Below are positions 18,317 through 27,544 of a stretch of DNA of 64,000 bases, in pieces (the stretch's first letter is position 1; every line of letters starts with the position of its first letter). The notes beneath the pieces are model-generated. The model was not told the origin of the DNA, ran no database searches, and saw only the letters and a list, made by a program, of their open reading frames with translations. A program made the position numbers and the translations under genes. Source of the stretch: Legionella birminghamensis (GTDB lineage: Bacteria; Pseudomonadota; Gammaproteobacteria; Legionellales; Legionellaceae); the NCBI RefSeq assembly GCF_900452515.1, contig NZ_UGNW01000001.1, positions 2,542,001-2,606,000 of the forward strand, in the 5' to 3' direction.

Positions 18317-19012
18317 ATGAATCAGAAAATGACTATCGCTGAAAGGATTATCCGGGTAGAAGCTGATATTGTCAGACTGGAAACTGACTATCATCGCGTT
18401 CCCGGCAGCATTACTCTGCTGGCAGTCAGTAAGACCCAGCCACCTAATGCGATTCGTGAAGCCTATGCAGCTGGCTTGCGTCATTTTGGCGAAAATTATT
18501 GGCAGGAGGCCGAACAAAAAATCCAGGCGCTTCATGATCTGGCAATCCACTGGCATTTTATCGGTGCCATTCAAAGTAACAAAGCAGCAGCCATTGCCAG
18601 ACAGGTGGAGTGGGTTCACAGCCTTGACAGGGAAAAAACAGCCCGGCTCCTTGCCCTGCACCGCCCCGCTTCTATGCCGCCGCTTAACATTTGTATTCAG
18701 GTAAATCTGGATGATGAGACAAGTAAATCGGGTGTAAAACCAGATGAAATCCTGCCTCTGGCGCAACTCATTACTGAATTGCCAGGTCTGCAACTCCGTG
18801 GATTAATGGCGATTCCTTTGCCCCGCCCGGATAAAACCGGACAATACCAGAGCCTGCAGCGCCTTAAACAACTACTTGACCGGGTTAATGAAAAAACCGG
18901 GCTTGCGCTGGATACCCTATCCATGGGCATGACCGATGATCTGGCTGCTGCCATTCGGGCTGGAAGTACGATAGTCAGAATAGGCCGCGCTATTTTTGGA
19001 GACCGTCTATGA
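18317..19012 (+). CDS. yggS: PLP homeostasis protein (YggS/PROSC family)
   Basis: A 231-aa PLP-binding protein with a single TIM-barrel domain, involved in vitamin B6 and amino-acid homeostasis. The PLP lysine lies in L-L-A-V-S-K-T-Q, followed by F-G-E-N-Y-W-Q-E-A and H-F-I-G-A-I-Q-S-N-K. The C-terminal signature is LSMGMTDDLAAAIRAGST. The last 4 nt (ATGA) overlap the proC start, so the pair is translationally coupled. A second in-frame ATG four codons in is an equally possible start. Confidence 0.94.
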   Translation: MNQKMTIAERIIRVEADIVRLETDYHRVPGSITLLAVSKTQPPNAIREAYAAGLRHFGENYWQEAEQKIQALHDLAIHWHFIGAIQSNKAAAIARQVEWVHSLDREKTARLLALHRPASMPPLNICIQVNLDDETSKSGVKPDEILPLAQLITELPGLQLRGLMAIPLPRPDKTGQYQSLQRLKQLLDRVNEKTGLALDTLSMGMTDDLAAAIRAGSTIVRIGRAIFGDRL

Positions 19013-19809
19013 GAATAAGTATTATAGGATATGGCAATATGGCAAAAGCCTTTGCAAATAATCTGATGAGCCAACCTGATATTCAATTAGCCGTCTCATC
19101 CCCTTCCCTGCCAAAAGGCCAACCACAAGCAAATCTGCTTACGCATCATGATAATACGCAAGTGATAGACAACGCCGATGTCGTTGTTCTGGCAGTTAAA
19201 CCCTTTAAAGTAAATGACATCCTTGGCGAGATTGGTCAATTGCTTCCCGAAAACGCTGTTTTACTCTCAATGGCGGCCGGCATTCGTCTTTCCCATTTGG
19301 AACATTTTTGCCGCAAAGGGCAAAGTATAGTCAGAAGCATGCCCAATACACCGATTGCTGTTGGTAAAGGCGTTACAGCACTGGTTGGAAACGCATGGCT
19401 AAAAGTTGAGCAACGCCTGATGATAGAACGAATTTTCAGCCCTGGCGGCTATGCGTTCTGGATTGATGATGAGCAACTTCTCAACCCTGTCACCGCATTA
19501 TCGGGCAGTGGACCAGCCTATGTGTTCTTGTTTATAGAGGCATTGATACGGGGTGCCGAGAAGTTGGGTTTAAGCAAGGATTTAGCAAAGAAAATGGCAG
19601 CACAGACTATTTTGGGGGCTATTGAATTGTTAGACCGCAGCCAGTCTTCCCCGGAGGTCTTACGGCAAAACGTTACCTCAGCAGGCGGCACCACGGCAGC
19701 CGCTCTGGATGTCCTGCAAAAGGGCGGATTTATGCAACTAATTGAAGAAGCGCTGCACAAAGCCTGCGAACGCGCCAAGGAACTGGGTGAAACCTATAGT
19801 ACATTTTGA
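19009..19809 (+). CDS. proC: Pyrroline-5-carboxylate reductase
   Basis: The last step of proline synthesis, reducing P5C with NAD(P)H. The 266-aa length is normal. The N-terminal dinucleotide fold is I-I-G-Y-G-N-M-A-K-A, followed by the L-A-V-K-P motif. The C-terminal dimerisation domain carries the family signature SAGGTTAAALDVLQKGGF. It overlaps yggS by 4 nt. In many gammaproteobacteria yggT follows directly; here it is found about 7 kb away at 26933, beyond an accessory block. Confidence 0.95.
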   Translation: MRISIIGYGNMAKAFANNLMSQPDIQLAVSSPSLPKGQPQANLLTHHDNTQVIDNADVVVLAVKPFKVNDILGEIGQLLPENAVLLSMAAGIRLSHLEHFCRKGQSIVRSMPNTPIAVGKGVTALVGNAWLKVEQRLMIERIFSPGGYAFWIDDEQLLNPVTALSGSGPAYVFLFIEALIRGAEKLGLSKDLAKKMAAQTILGAIELLDRSQSSPEVLRQNVTSAGGTTAAALDVLQKGGFMQLIEEALHKACERAKELGETYSTF

Positions 19810-19864
19810 TATGGGTGAGATTATACTTACAAAATAAATAGCCTTATCAATCAGGAAGATTAAC

Positions 19865-20152
19865 ATGACCGATATTCAATCCCCTCAACTGGCTGAGAAA
19901 ATAAAGAATTTACTCGATGAAGCCGTCCAGGATGCTGTACTCAAAAAACAGTTGCTCGAAAACCCCTACCAGTTTATGAAAGACCGAGGTATACCTATAG
20001 AAGGATATCATATTGTTGTGCAGGATAATCCTGGATATCCCCTGTTTTTCGCTCTGGAACCGGAAAATGGACAGCCCCTTGCAAAAGGAGATCCATCTAC
20101 CTCCATGGACTCCTTCCATGATTTGCATTTTCTTGACTGTCATCATTATTAA
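19865..20152 (+). CDS. NHLP (nitrile-hydratase-like leader)-type small protein, possible RiPP precursor
   Basis: A 95-aa protein. Residues about 9-60 (LAEKIKNLLDEAV..., KQLLENPYQFMKDRGI, then GYHIVVQDNPGYPLFFALEP) follow the pattern of NHLP leader peptides: a charged helix, an LL-x-NP-x-x-x-L/M-x-x-x-G-I turn, then a strand ending in valine/asparagine and an L-P-like exit. Residues 61-95 are low-complexity and end SMDSFHDLHFLDCHHY, with four His and one Cys in the last 12 residues. That could be a modifiable core or a metal site. AGGA precedes the ATG. The gene sits 14 nt upstream of a UbiD-family gene, surely co-transcribed. No radical-SAM, cyclodehydratase or peptidase-exporter gene is nearby, so the RiPP idea is open. 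Confidence 0.6.
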   Translation: MTDIQSPQLAEKIKNLLDEAVQDAVLKKQLLENPYQFMKDRGIPIEGYHIVVQDNPGYPLFFALEPENGQPLAKGDPSTSMDSFHDLHFLDCHHY

Positions 20153-20166
20153 ACAGGGATGAAACC

Positions 20167-21549
20167 ATGAATAATTTACGAGAATGGCTCGACAAGCTTT
20201 ATAACACTGAACGTTTGATGATTTGCAAAACAGGTGCTGATCCCAAATTTGAAGTGATGACATGGATAGAGAAGTTTGAGGGGAAAAAAGCCTGTTTTTT
20301 TCCTGAACCCCTTGGGCATACTATCCCTATTGTGGCAGGAACGCTTGGCCAGCGATCCTGGGCTGGCGAGGCGATGAATGTCAGGGAAGAGGACATGCTT
20401 GCCCATATCCAGAAAGCTTTGCATAACCCCCTGCCCTGGAATTCAGTGAACCAGGAGCAGGCACCAGTTCATCAGGTTATCCATGACAAGGGGATTGATT
20501 TACTAAAGCTCCTGCCGGTGGTAACCCACCATGAAAAAGATGTCGGGCCCTATATCACTTCCGGTCTGGTACATGGTTTGAATTTAAAAACCGGCAAACA
20601 GAATACCTCTATCAACCGCCTGCAAGTGCATGCACCCGATAAACTGGGTATTCTGATGCTGCCGCGCGATCTGCATGCCTATTACCAGGATGCCGAAAGT
20701 ATGGGCAAGGCGCTGCCTGTGACCATCACTATTGGCCATGATCCAATTACCAAAATGGCCTCACAGATGATTGCCCCACGCGATCAGTCTGAACTGGAAA
20801 TAGCAGGCGCCCTGCTCGGAAAACCCTTGCCCGTTGTAAAATCCTATACCAATGATCTGTTTATACCGGCAGAGGCGGAAATAGCCATCGAAGGTGTTGT
20901 TCTGCCAGGTGTCAGGGCACTGGAAGGCCCCTTTGGTGAATTTCCCAAGTATTACAGCGGAAGCTCCATGCTGCCAGTGGTGCAAATACTATGTATTACC
21001 CATCGCCATAAACCTATTTTTGAGACCAATCATCCTTCAGGTCTGGAAAATGTAGTCCTGGGCGGGGTTCCTCGGGAAGCCTCCTTATTGGAAAGGATCC
21101 GCGTTAATTTTCCCAATGTGATGGATTTAAGATTAACCACTGGCGGTCTAGGACGCTATCATCTGGTTGTCAAGATGAAAAAAACAAATCTGGGTGAAGC
21201 AAAAAATGTAATATGTTGCGCTTTTGGATGCCATTATGATATAAAGTTAGTCATCGTTGTCGATGAAGACATCAATATTGATGATCCCAATGAAATTGAG
21301 TGGGCAGTCGCTACCCGGTTTCAGGCAGAGCGTGATCTAGTGGTTATCAATGGGGCACTGGGCTCCAAGCTGGATCCCTCAATTAAAAAACATAGTATCA
21401 GCTCAAAGGTTGGTATAGATGCAACCAGGTATATGGATGATGCGGATAAATTTTATGTTACCCGTGTTCCCTCATCAGCCCATTATGTTTTCGAGGAGTC
21501 CGGTAATAAGGCTGTTCAAATTTATAAAGACTATCTGGCAAAATCCTGA
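20167..21549 (+). CDS. UbiD-family prenyl-FMN-dependent (de)carboxylase
   Basis: A 460-aa UbiD-family protein. UbiD enzymes use prenylated FMN, made by UbiX, for reversible decarboxylation of aromatic or unsaturated acids. Candidates for the family's Arg-Glu-Glu triad are Arg151 (NTSINRLQV), Glu253 and Glu258 in LEGPFGE, with the expected spacing of five. Sequence around the metal/cofactor loop (T-I-G-H-D-P) is present. It differs clearly from 3-octaprenyl-4-hydroxybenzoate decarboxylase in neighbourhood: it is paired with an NHLP-like small protein, with no ubiquinone gene nearby. The substrate is unknown. Confidence 0.85.
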   Translation: MNNLREWLDKLYNTERLMICKTGADPKFEVMTWIEKFEGKKACFFPEPLGHTIPIVAGTLGQRSWAGEAMNVREEDMLAHIQKALHNPLPWNSVNQEQAPVHQVIHDKGIDLLKLLPVVTHHEKDVGPYITSGLVHGLNLKTGKQNTSINRLQVHAPDKLGILMLPRDLHAYYQDAESMGKALPVTITIGHDPITKMASQMIAPRDQSELEIAGALLGKPLPVVKSYTNDLFIPAEAEIAIEGVVLPGVRALEGPFGEFPKYYSGSSMLPVVQILCITHRHKPIFETNHPSGLENVVLGGVPREASLLERIRVNFPNVMDLRLTTGGLGRYHLVVKMKKTNLGEAKNVICCAFGCHYDIKLVIVVDEDINIDDPNEIEWAVATRFQAERDLVVINGALGSKLDPSIKKHSISSKVGIDATRYMDDADKFYVTRVPSSAHYVFEESGNKAVQIYKDYLAKS

Positions 21550-21572
21550 ATTTACAATCGCATGGAGGAAAA

Positions 21573-22196
21573 ATGCTCCCCTATTTAGTTGTTGATCGCT
21601 TGAAAAAACATGTAAAAGAAAGAGACCTGAATTCGCTGGAAGCAGCATTCAGAAAATATCCGATTGATTTTAGTGTAAAAGAATCCAAGAGTAATCACTC
21701 TTTCTGCCCATGCTTGTTTAACCCCAGGTATTTACCAGAAAGAGCATATCCCATCCTTGGCTATGAGTTATTGATTCTTGCCTGCGAGCAGCTAACCGGA
21801 GAAAATGACTATAAGCAGAAAGCCTGTATAGACATCATTAAGCTTTTACTCGCACACGGCGCATCGGCCTGGTCTGGTTCTCGTAAAACGTTTGATCCTG
21901 TGTATTATGCTGCTACAAGAAATGCAGCCGAGGTGCTCGGTGATTTTCTGAAACAGATCCCCATCTTCGGCTTTAATGAAAATGATCGGCAAGCACTGCG
22001 AATTGCAGAAAGTAAAGGATATACTCAGGTGGTAAAGCAATTTGCATACCATAAGGTAGAGAAAAAGCTCGGCGGGCAAAATGGATTTGATTTGGGTCTA
22101 GGTACCGCATTTGCACTAGCGGCTATGGTCGCTGTATTTGCCAAATTAGCTAGCCATATGCCTGCAGAAGAAAATATTTATATGAGCTTAATTTAA
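21573..22196 (+). CDS. Ankyrin-like orphan with C-terminal membrane segment
   Basis: A 207-aa protein starting at an ATG with GGAGG 6 nt upstream. Two ankyrin-like helical pairs can be read near residues 50-135 (I-I-K-L-L-L-A-H-G-A-S-A, then Y-Y-A-A-T-R-N-A-A-E-V-L). A hydrophobic segment lies at about 175-193 (LGTAFALAAMVAVFAKLA). I do not recognise a specific family. It lies between the UbiD gene and a giant ankyrin-like protein and may share their transcript. Ankyrin proteins of this type are commonly Dot/Icm substrates in Legionella, but no signal can be proven here. Confidence 0.6.
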   Translation: MLPYLVVDRLKKHVKERDLNSLEAAFRKYPIDFSVKESKSNHSFCPCLFNPRYLPERAYPILGYELLILACEQLTGENDYKQKACIDIIKLLLAHGASAWSGSRKTFDPVYYAATRNAAEVLGDFLKQIPIFGFNENDRQALRIAESKGYTQVVKQFAYHKVEKKLGGQNGFDLGLGTAFALAAMVAVFAKLASHMPAEENIYMSLI

Positions 22197-22268
22197 TCAT
22201 AATAACACATTTTCTTTCAACTGTGATAAAATATCAGGCAACCAAAATTGACGATAGTTTATCCTTAC

Positions 22269-25200
22269 ATGAAAGACAAGCTACTTAAATTATTTAAAAA
22301 ATATCCTTTTATTCATTTTGATAGCTTGGGACTTTCGATAATCATTCCTCTCACTGGCGCCAGTAAGGTTTCAGATAATTTCACCGGGGATAAAAACGCC
22401 CCTGTGTCCCTCTACTTATTTGGCGACAATACTTGTAAATCAGATCTTGAGAGAAGGGCTTTTTTTGACGGCCCTTTTGATGAGGTTACTAAAACTTTTG
22501 ATAGCAGACACTCCTTTGAATATCTTTTTAATGATCTTATTAAGGAATTAATACAGCTTGGCGCTGACCAAACTCAGGCAAGCGATAAGCAGTTCATCGA
22601 AGCGTTGATGTTTAATCTTTTTAAAGCCAAGGAAAAGGCTTTGGATTGTAAATTAAGGTCTCCTGGGTATGATACCATGCGTCGGGATTTACTATCGGGT
22701 GACCACTCGATAATGGTATCAAAAGCTGAATTTATTGTAAAAACAGTACCTGATAAAATACGAAATCTTGATATTCCAAATATTATCGACATAACTAGCC
22801 CCGCAGCGAGTGTTTTAGATAAAATAATCGCTTCAGATACCGTTTCCCTACGCTTGAACCGCATCCCTTTTAGCGATGAAAGCAGTTTAAAAAAATCGAT
22901 TTCTGCAGCAGTTAATCAATTAAATACTGACAAGCTTTTAAGTCTGTTTTCTAAAAAAAGCAAGCTCTGTTTCCGCACGGTTTATTCAATTCTGCAAGAG
23001 AATATTCCACAACTTGCTAATGCCCCCGATGTTGATTTTAATTATATTGAAGCACAGTTCAGAGCAGCTTTTCCTGAGGAAGATGAGGATAAGAGAAATG
23101 ACTGGAAACTTGAAGATATAGAAAGTGTTATTTTTTCATTATTTGATCCGCATATAAAAATTGAGCAGCCTCGAATCAATAATTTTCTTAGTCTTTATCA
23201 GCGATGCTTCCTGAAATACACCGAGGAACACAGTAATTACAAGGAGTATATGCCGCAAGCCCTGAGCTATCAGTTATTCATATTCCAAACATTCCTCTAT
23301 TTAGCAACCCTTCAGTTACATTTAACAGATAAAAAGCAGGCAAAACGATTCCTTGATCACATTCAGGACCCAAGAAAATTATCTGAATTACTGACTCAAC
23401 TTACCCGAAGCCATTCCATCCCTTCGATAGCCGAATTGCCAATTTCGCCAGGTCAATGGCAGTCTATTCTCGATGCCACTTATGAGATTGCCATATCCTA
23501 TATTGATGCGCCCCACTACGATGAGCTGCGTACGGCATGCTCGGCAGTCCAGTTGAAAAACACCCATTACCTGGTCATGGGAGGGAAGCTTTGCTGGAGC
23601 ACCTCGCCTCTTACAGAGAGTGGCAATATCAATACACCCGCACAAGCAAGTGAAATCTCTGCAAATAATTTTGGGCTTTTTTATGATAAGCGCCGGCATT
23701 ATATTACTGAATATGATCACTTGTCATTAATCTATCAGATACTGAATTCAGACAGCGGCGAGGCATTATTATGGGAAGTGATCGAAGAACACTTAGCACA
23801 AATTACTCCTCATAAAGCTTCAGACATATTGACCCGGCTGATTAACGATAAAAAGTATCACTGCGCTGAATTATTGATTTCCCGCATTCCTTTCAGTATT
23901 TCCAGTTTTAATTCAGCATTTCTTCAGAAACCTTGTAATTTAAATCTCATTAAAACCTTTTTGCAGACTAATGATCCTTATCTGCATTTGAGTGCGGAGA
24001 AAATTTTTCTCTTTGCGGTCAAAAAGGGAGAGGCTGAACTCGTTAAACAGTTATTGCGGTGGAAAAAAGATCTGAGGAAATATTTTAGCGGTCCATTGTT
24101 TCTTGATGCAGCAAGGGCGGGACATACGGGTATGATCAAATTGATTTTATTATATAGACCCGACTTGCTTGAATATAAAGGCGCTTTCCAGCATACCGCC
24201 TTTCTTAATGCCTGCGCCCATGGTCACCCGACCATGGCAAAATTTCTCATGGACATGGGAGCCAATATTCATGCTAAATCCGTATTAAAATCTGACAATC
24301 CCCACTATTCACGGATGCATGGAAAAACAGCCAGACAATGGGCCGAAACGCTTCTAAATACAGATAAGGATGTATCGGCAAAATCCATTATCAAACTATT
24401 TGATGATTATTATCAACAATTAGAAATTAATTTTAATTCAGATAAAAATTATAAATACAGGTTTACCCAAACTCATATTGCTCAGGCTTTAGATAACAAT
24501 GATCTAAGATTAGCAGAATTAATCCTCAAGAATCGTCCCGATCTCATAAATAAACTTGATAAAAATGACTCAAAAAGTCTTAATAAACTACAAGCACAGG
24601 AAGTAGACCTCAAGCGTCAGGAGAAGGAACGCAAAGAACAGGAGCGCCAGCGTCGGGAGGAAGAACACCGGCAACAGGAGCGGGAACGGCAGCGTCAGGA
24701 GGAAGAACGCCGGCAACAGGAAGAGCAAAGGCAACGACAGGAACAAGAACGCCTGCAACAGGAACAGCAAAGACAACGACAGGAACAACAACGTCAGGCC
24801 GAAGCGCGCCGGCAACGGGAGCAGAGATCCCGGGCTCAGCGTCAGCATTCATTGCGTGAGCTTTTAAAAGAGCCCATGGCAGTTTTTGATAAGCAAATTA
24901 ACTTGTTTGAAACGCGGATCAAACAATCCACGACACGAAAAAACCCAGCCTATCATGACACTGTCAGCAACCTGGTTCTGGAATTAAAAACTGCTAAAGA
25001 TGAGTTTTTGAACCATATAAATAAAGCATCTCAGGCTGCATTTATTGGGCGCTGCCGTTTGGCAATGGACGGGGCTAAAACTGAACTGGCCAAGCATCGG
25101 GGCTGGTATGCCTTTAATGCGGCGATGAGAAAGATCTTGGGAATTCTCGCAGCCATCACTGTGGTCCCTGCCCTTATCACTCATCAGCGTTCAGAACAAG

Positions 25201-25322
25201 GCTATTACGGCACCTTCTTCGGTAAAAAAGACTTAATTGACACACAATCAGTGAAAGAATTGAATAGTCTAAGAGCGGGTCTGGAGCTTACCCATCTGCG
25301 TTGCACCCCTTTCATTCGATAG
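22269..25322 (+). CDS. Giant ankyrin/coiled-coil protein, candidate secreted effector
   Basis: A protein of about 1017 aa. The N-terminal 550 residues match nothing I know. Residues about 555-690 contain ankyrin-like repeats (for example E-A-E-L-V-K-Q-L-L, A-A-R-A-G-H-T-G-M-I-K-L, and A-C-A-H-G-H-P-T-M-A-K-F-L). Residues about 785-870 form a very charged Glu/Gln/Arg coiled coil built from irregular ERQRQEEERRQQ-like heptads. A hydrophobic stretch (ILGILAAITVVPAL) follows near the C-terminus. The start is uncertain: I favour the ATG (MKDKLLKLFKKYPF) over a TTG seven codons upstream, and neither has a clear RBS. Coding density and long single frame argue it is real. Confidence 0.7.
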   Translation: MKDKLLKLFKKYPFIHFDSLGLSIIIPLTGASKVSDNFTGDKNAPVSLYLFGDNTCKSDLERRAFFDGPFDEVTKTFDSRHSFEYLFNDLIKELIQLGADQTQASDKQFIEALMFNLFKAKEKALDCKLRSPGYDTMRRDLLSGDHSIMVSKAEFIVKTVPDKIRNLDIPNIIDITSPAASVLDKIIASDTVSLRLNRIPFSDESSLKKSISAAVNQLNTDKLLSLFSKKSKLCFRTVYSILQENIPQLANAPDVDFNYIEAQFRAAFPEEDEDKRNDWKLEDIESVIFSLFDPHIKIEQPRINNFLSLYQRCFLKYTEEHSNYKEYMPQALSYQLFIFQTFLYLATLQLHLTDKKQAKRFLDHIQDPRKLSELLTQLTRSHSIPSIAELPISPGQWQSILDATYEIAISYIDAPHYDELRTACSAVQLKNTHYLVMGGKLCWSTSPLTESGNINTPAQASEISANNFGLFYDKRRHYITEYDHLSLIYQILNSDSGEALLWEVIEEHLAQITPHKASDILTRLINDKKYHCAELLISRIPFSISSFNSAFLQKPCNLNLIKTFLQTNDPYLHLSAEKIFLFAVKKGEAELVKQLLRWKKDLRKYFSGPLFLDAARAGHTGMIKLILLYRPDLLEYKGAFQHTAFLNACAHGHPTMAKFLMDMGANIHAKSVLKSDNPHYSRMHGKTARQWAETLLNTDKDVSAKSIIKLFDDYYQQLEINFNSDKNYKYRFTQTHIAQALDNNDLRLAELILKNRPDLINKLDKNDSKSLNKLQAQEVDLKRQEKERKEQERQRREEEHRQQERERQRQEEERRQQEEQRQRQEQERLQQEQQRQRQEQQRQAEARRQREQRSRAQRQHSLRELLKEPMAVFDKQINLFETRIKQSTTRKNPAYHDTVSNLVLELKTAKDEFLNHINKASQAAFIGRCRLAMDGAKTELAKHRGWYAFNAAMRKILGILAAITVVPALITHQRSEQGYYGTFFGKKDLIDTQSVKELNSLRAGLELTHLRCTPFIR

Positions 25323-25402
25323 CAGGCTTGTATTGAATAATTTGCGTTATCATGCCTTCAGAACTAGGGTATATTTAGGCAAAGCACTCATAAGGAGCAA
25401 AT

Positions 25403-26566
25403 GTGGGACCTCTAAAAAGCCTGTCGCTTTTTTTTCTACTTATTGTTTACCAATCAAGCGGATACGCAGCCTCATCTCCTGCTATTGAAAGTTATGAGCT
25501 GAATGAGCCTCCTGCCATAGGGACAACTGAAGCTGGACAGCTTGTTCACTTGGGTGGATTTTCGGGATTAAGATATATGGGAACGACAGCTGACGGAACA
25601 CTTCAGTTTCTGACTCATACTGACAGAGGCCCGAATTCTGCTGCCTATGAAGAAGAGGGCAACATAAAGCGTCCCTTTCTACTTCCCGAGTTTAATCCTC
25701 GCCTGGTTATCCTGTCTTTAACCCCGACCTCTAAATCACTAACAGTGAATAAGCAGATTGTACTGAAAACCATTGATAGCAGGCCTTTTTCCGGACTTCC
25801 GCCTGCAGCGGAACATAATGAACAGCCCGTTGATATTTTTGGAAAGAATTTACCCTTTAATCCCTTGGGCATCGATTTGGAAGGCCTTGAAATAGCCAGT
25901 GATCATAGTTACTGGCTGGTTGAAGAATATGGACCATCCATTTTGCAGTTCTCGTCCGATGGTCAACTCCTAAAATCATTTTCTCCTGGCAAGGGATTAC
26001 CCTTTTATCTGACGCAGAGACAAATGAATCGCGGTTTTGAAAGCATTGCCTTGCAGGGAAACAAGGTCTATGTACTGCTACAAAGCCCCGTGGTGACAGA
26101 TAAAGCGGATAAAAACCTTCCCTTAATTGAGTTCGATAATCAAACACAGCAGATAAGCGGTCAATTTATATATCAGCTTGATAAAAAATACTCTGATAGA
26201 ACCGGAGATATGGTTGCCCTTGGTGATGGCCGTTTTCTAGTCATTGAGCAAAATGATCGAGAAGGAAAAGGTAGTTATAAAAAGATTTATTTAATTGACC
26301 TGGCTGGCGCGACAAATAAAGAGAGCTCCCCATCATCAGTAAATATTATCCCTGTGCATAAAAAGGAGTTGCTTGACCTTGCAGCTTTGGGTATCAGAGA
26401 TTCAAAAATAGAAGGAATTACTTTGATATCGCCTAATCAGATTGCACTAATCACTGATAATGATTTTTCTGTTAATACTGCGCTTGATCGAAAAAGCGGG
26501 ATTGTCAGTATCAAAAAGCAATCCAGTAAACTTTATATAATCACATTGACGCACTCTTTATATTAA
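25403..26566 (+). CDS. Exported phytase-like esterase (esterase-like activity of phytase family)
   Basis: A 387-aa protein with an N-terminal signal sequence (LKSLSLFFLLIVYQSSGYA). The body has the features of the phytase-like beta-propeller esterase family: GGFSGLRYMG, H-T-D-R-G-P-N, then G-I-D-L-E-G-L-E-I and N-R-G-F-E-S-I-A and the late K-I-E-G-I-T-L. It probably acts in the periplasm or outside the cell on a phosphoester or ester substrate. The start is a GTG with AAGGAG 5 nt upstream; an overlapping ATG two bases earlier gives only a four-codon frame. Repeat locus C follows. Confidence 0.8.
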   Translation: MGPLKSLSLFFLLIVYQSSGYAASSPAIESYELNEPPAIGTTEAGQLVHLGGFSGLRYMGTTADGTLQFLTHTDRGPNSAAYEEEGNIKRPFLLPEFNPRLVILSLTPTSKSLTVNKQIVLKTIDSRPFSGLPPAAEHNEQPVDIFGKNLPFNPLGIDLEGLEIASDHSYWLVEEYGPSILQFSSDGQLLKSFSPGKGLPFYLTQRQMNRGFESIALQGNKVYVLLQSPVVTDKADKNLPLIEFDNQTQQISGQFIYQLDKKYSDRTGDMVALGDGRFLVIEQNDREGKGSYKKIYLIDLAGATNKESSPSSVNIIPVHKKELLDLAALGIRDSKIEGITLISPNQIALITDNDFSVNTALDRKSGIVSIKKQSSKLYIITLTHSLY

Positions 26567-26603
26567 TCAATCGATAATCGAAACCAGCAGAGTCTTCCGT
26601 TTG

Positions 26604-26864
26604 CGAATCCCCGCAACACCTCCTTTTCGAATCCCCACAACGCCTCCTTTTCGGAATCCCCACAACGCCTCCTTTTCGGAATCCCCACAACGCCTCCTTT
26701 TCGAATCCCCGCGGCGCAGACCGCGGGGTCCAGTATGAACTCCTCATGGGCCCCGCGGTCGGCGCCGCGGGGATTCGATGATCGCCGCCGCGGGATTCGA
26801 TGGTCAATTCGATGGTCGATGCCGCGGGATTCGATGGCCAAAGCATCGGGGATTCGGATGGGGG
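26604..26864. repeat. Palindromic dual-arm repeat locus C (very short core)
   Basis: The left arm (26604-26732) has five units of 24-27 nt with CTCCTTTT spacers; three have decayed from CCCCGCGGC to CCCCACAAC. It ends CCGCGGGGTCCA. The core is just 14 nt (26733-26746), so the arms nearly touch. The right arm (26747-26864) begins TGGGCCCCGCGG and has four units with GATGGTC spacers, decaying outward. It lies between two same-strand genes (phytase-like and yggT) and fills that 366-nt gap; no gene is seen in it. Confidence 0.9.
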
Positions 26865-26932
26865 GAGATCTTGTCAAATAATTGTTATGCCGTACAATGC
26901 ACACAGCAATCAATAAGGTGCAGGTGATAAAA

Positions 26933-27532
26933 ATGATGACAGGACTTTTAACAGCAGCCTATTTTTTAGTGTCAGTAATTTTTACTCTGATTCTTTTTCT
27001 TCTCTGGTCTAGAGTGATCTTGCGTTATTACCGATTAAGCCCGCTGCATCCCGTGAATCAAAGCATTAATGCGCTGATTGGGCCTGTACTCGGCCCCATT
27101 GAACGAATGATTCAACATGAGACTCCCGGAAAACCAAGAAAAGCGCCATCCCAATATGACTGGCCAGGATTTGCACTGATCATAGTGATCGAAATTATAA
27201 AATTTATTTGCCTTGGCCTGCTGGCATATGGGCGTCTGCTGCCTGTGCCCTACCTGCTTCTTTTTGTGCTGGCTGACCTCATTGTGCAACCGCTCAATCT
27301 ACTGTTCTTCGCCTTATTGATCCGAGTCATCATGAGTTGGGTTAACCCCCATTGGGAGCAGCAGAATCCAGCCGGTTATGTGATTAACCTGATGACCAAT
27401 CCACTAATTCGAATAGGCCATAAATTAATCCCCAATATTTCGGGTTTCGACTTTGCACCTTATATTGTGATGATAATTATCAAGGTTATTACATTATTTA
27501 TTAGTGCATCGATGCCATTGCCGCTGGTGTAA
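26933..27532 (+). CDS. yggT: YggT-family integral membrane protein
   Basis: A 199-aa protein with two YggT domains, each with a pair of hydrophobic helices. The first starts MMTGLLTAAYFLVSVIFTLI with R-V-I-L-R-Y-Y, the second has L-I-R-V-I-M-S-W-V-N-P, the usual YggT signature, followed by a P-L-I-R-I-G-H-K-L-I-P segment. The start is the ATG with AGGTG about 7 nt upstream; the upstream frame (MLCRTMHTAINKV) is discarded. Its function is poorly known. In many gammaproteobacteria it follows proC. Confidence 0.9.
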   Translation: MMTGLLTAAYFLVSVIFTLILFLLWSRVILRYYRLSPLHPVNQSINALIGPVLGPIERMIQHETPGKPRKAPSQYDWPGFALIIVIEIIKFICLGLLAYGRLLPVPYLLLFVLADLIVQPLNLLFFALLIRVIMSWVNPHWEQQNPAGYVINLMTNPLIRIGHKLIPNISGFDFAPYIVMIIIKVITLFISASMPLPLV

Positions 27533-27544
27533 AAGTAATGCATT

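Noticed and set aside
22248..22268. TTG start of the giant ankyrin gene
   Set aside because: It adds seven codons without an RBS; the following ATG is more usual. The true start remains uncertain.
24588..24852. Leucine/proline-rich frames antisense to the coiled-coil part of the giant ankyrin protein
   Set aside because: They mirror the Glu/Gln/Arg codon bias of the sense strand, and have no RBS or independent coding signal.
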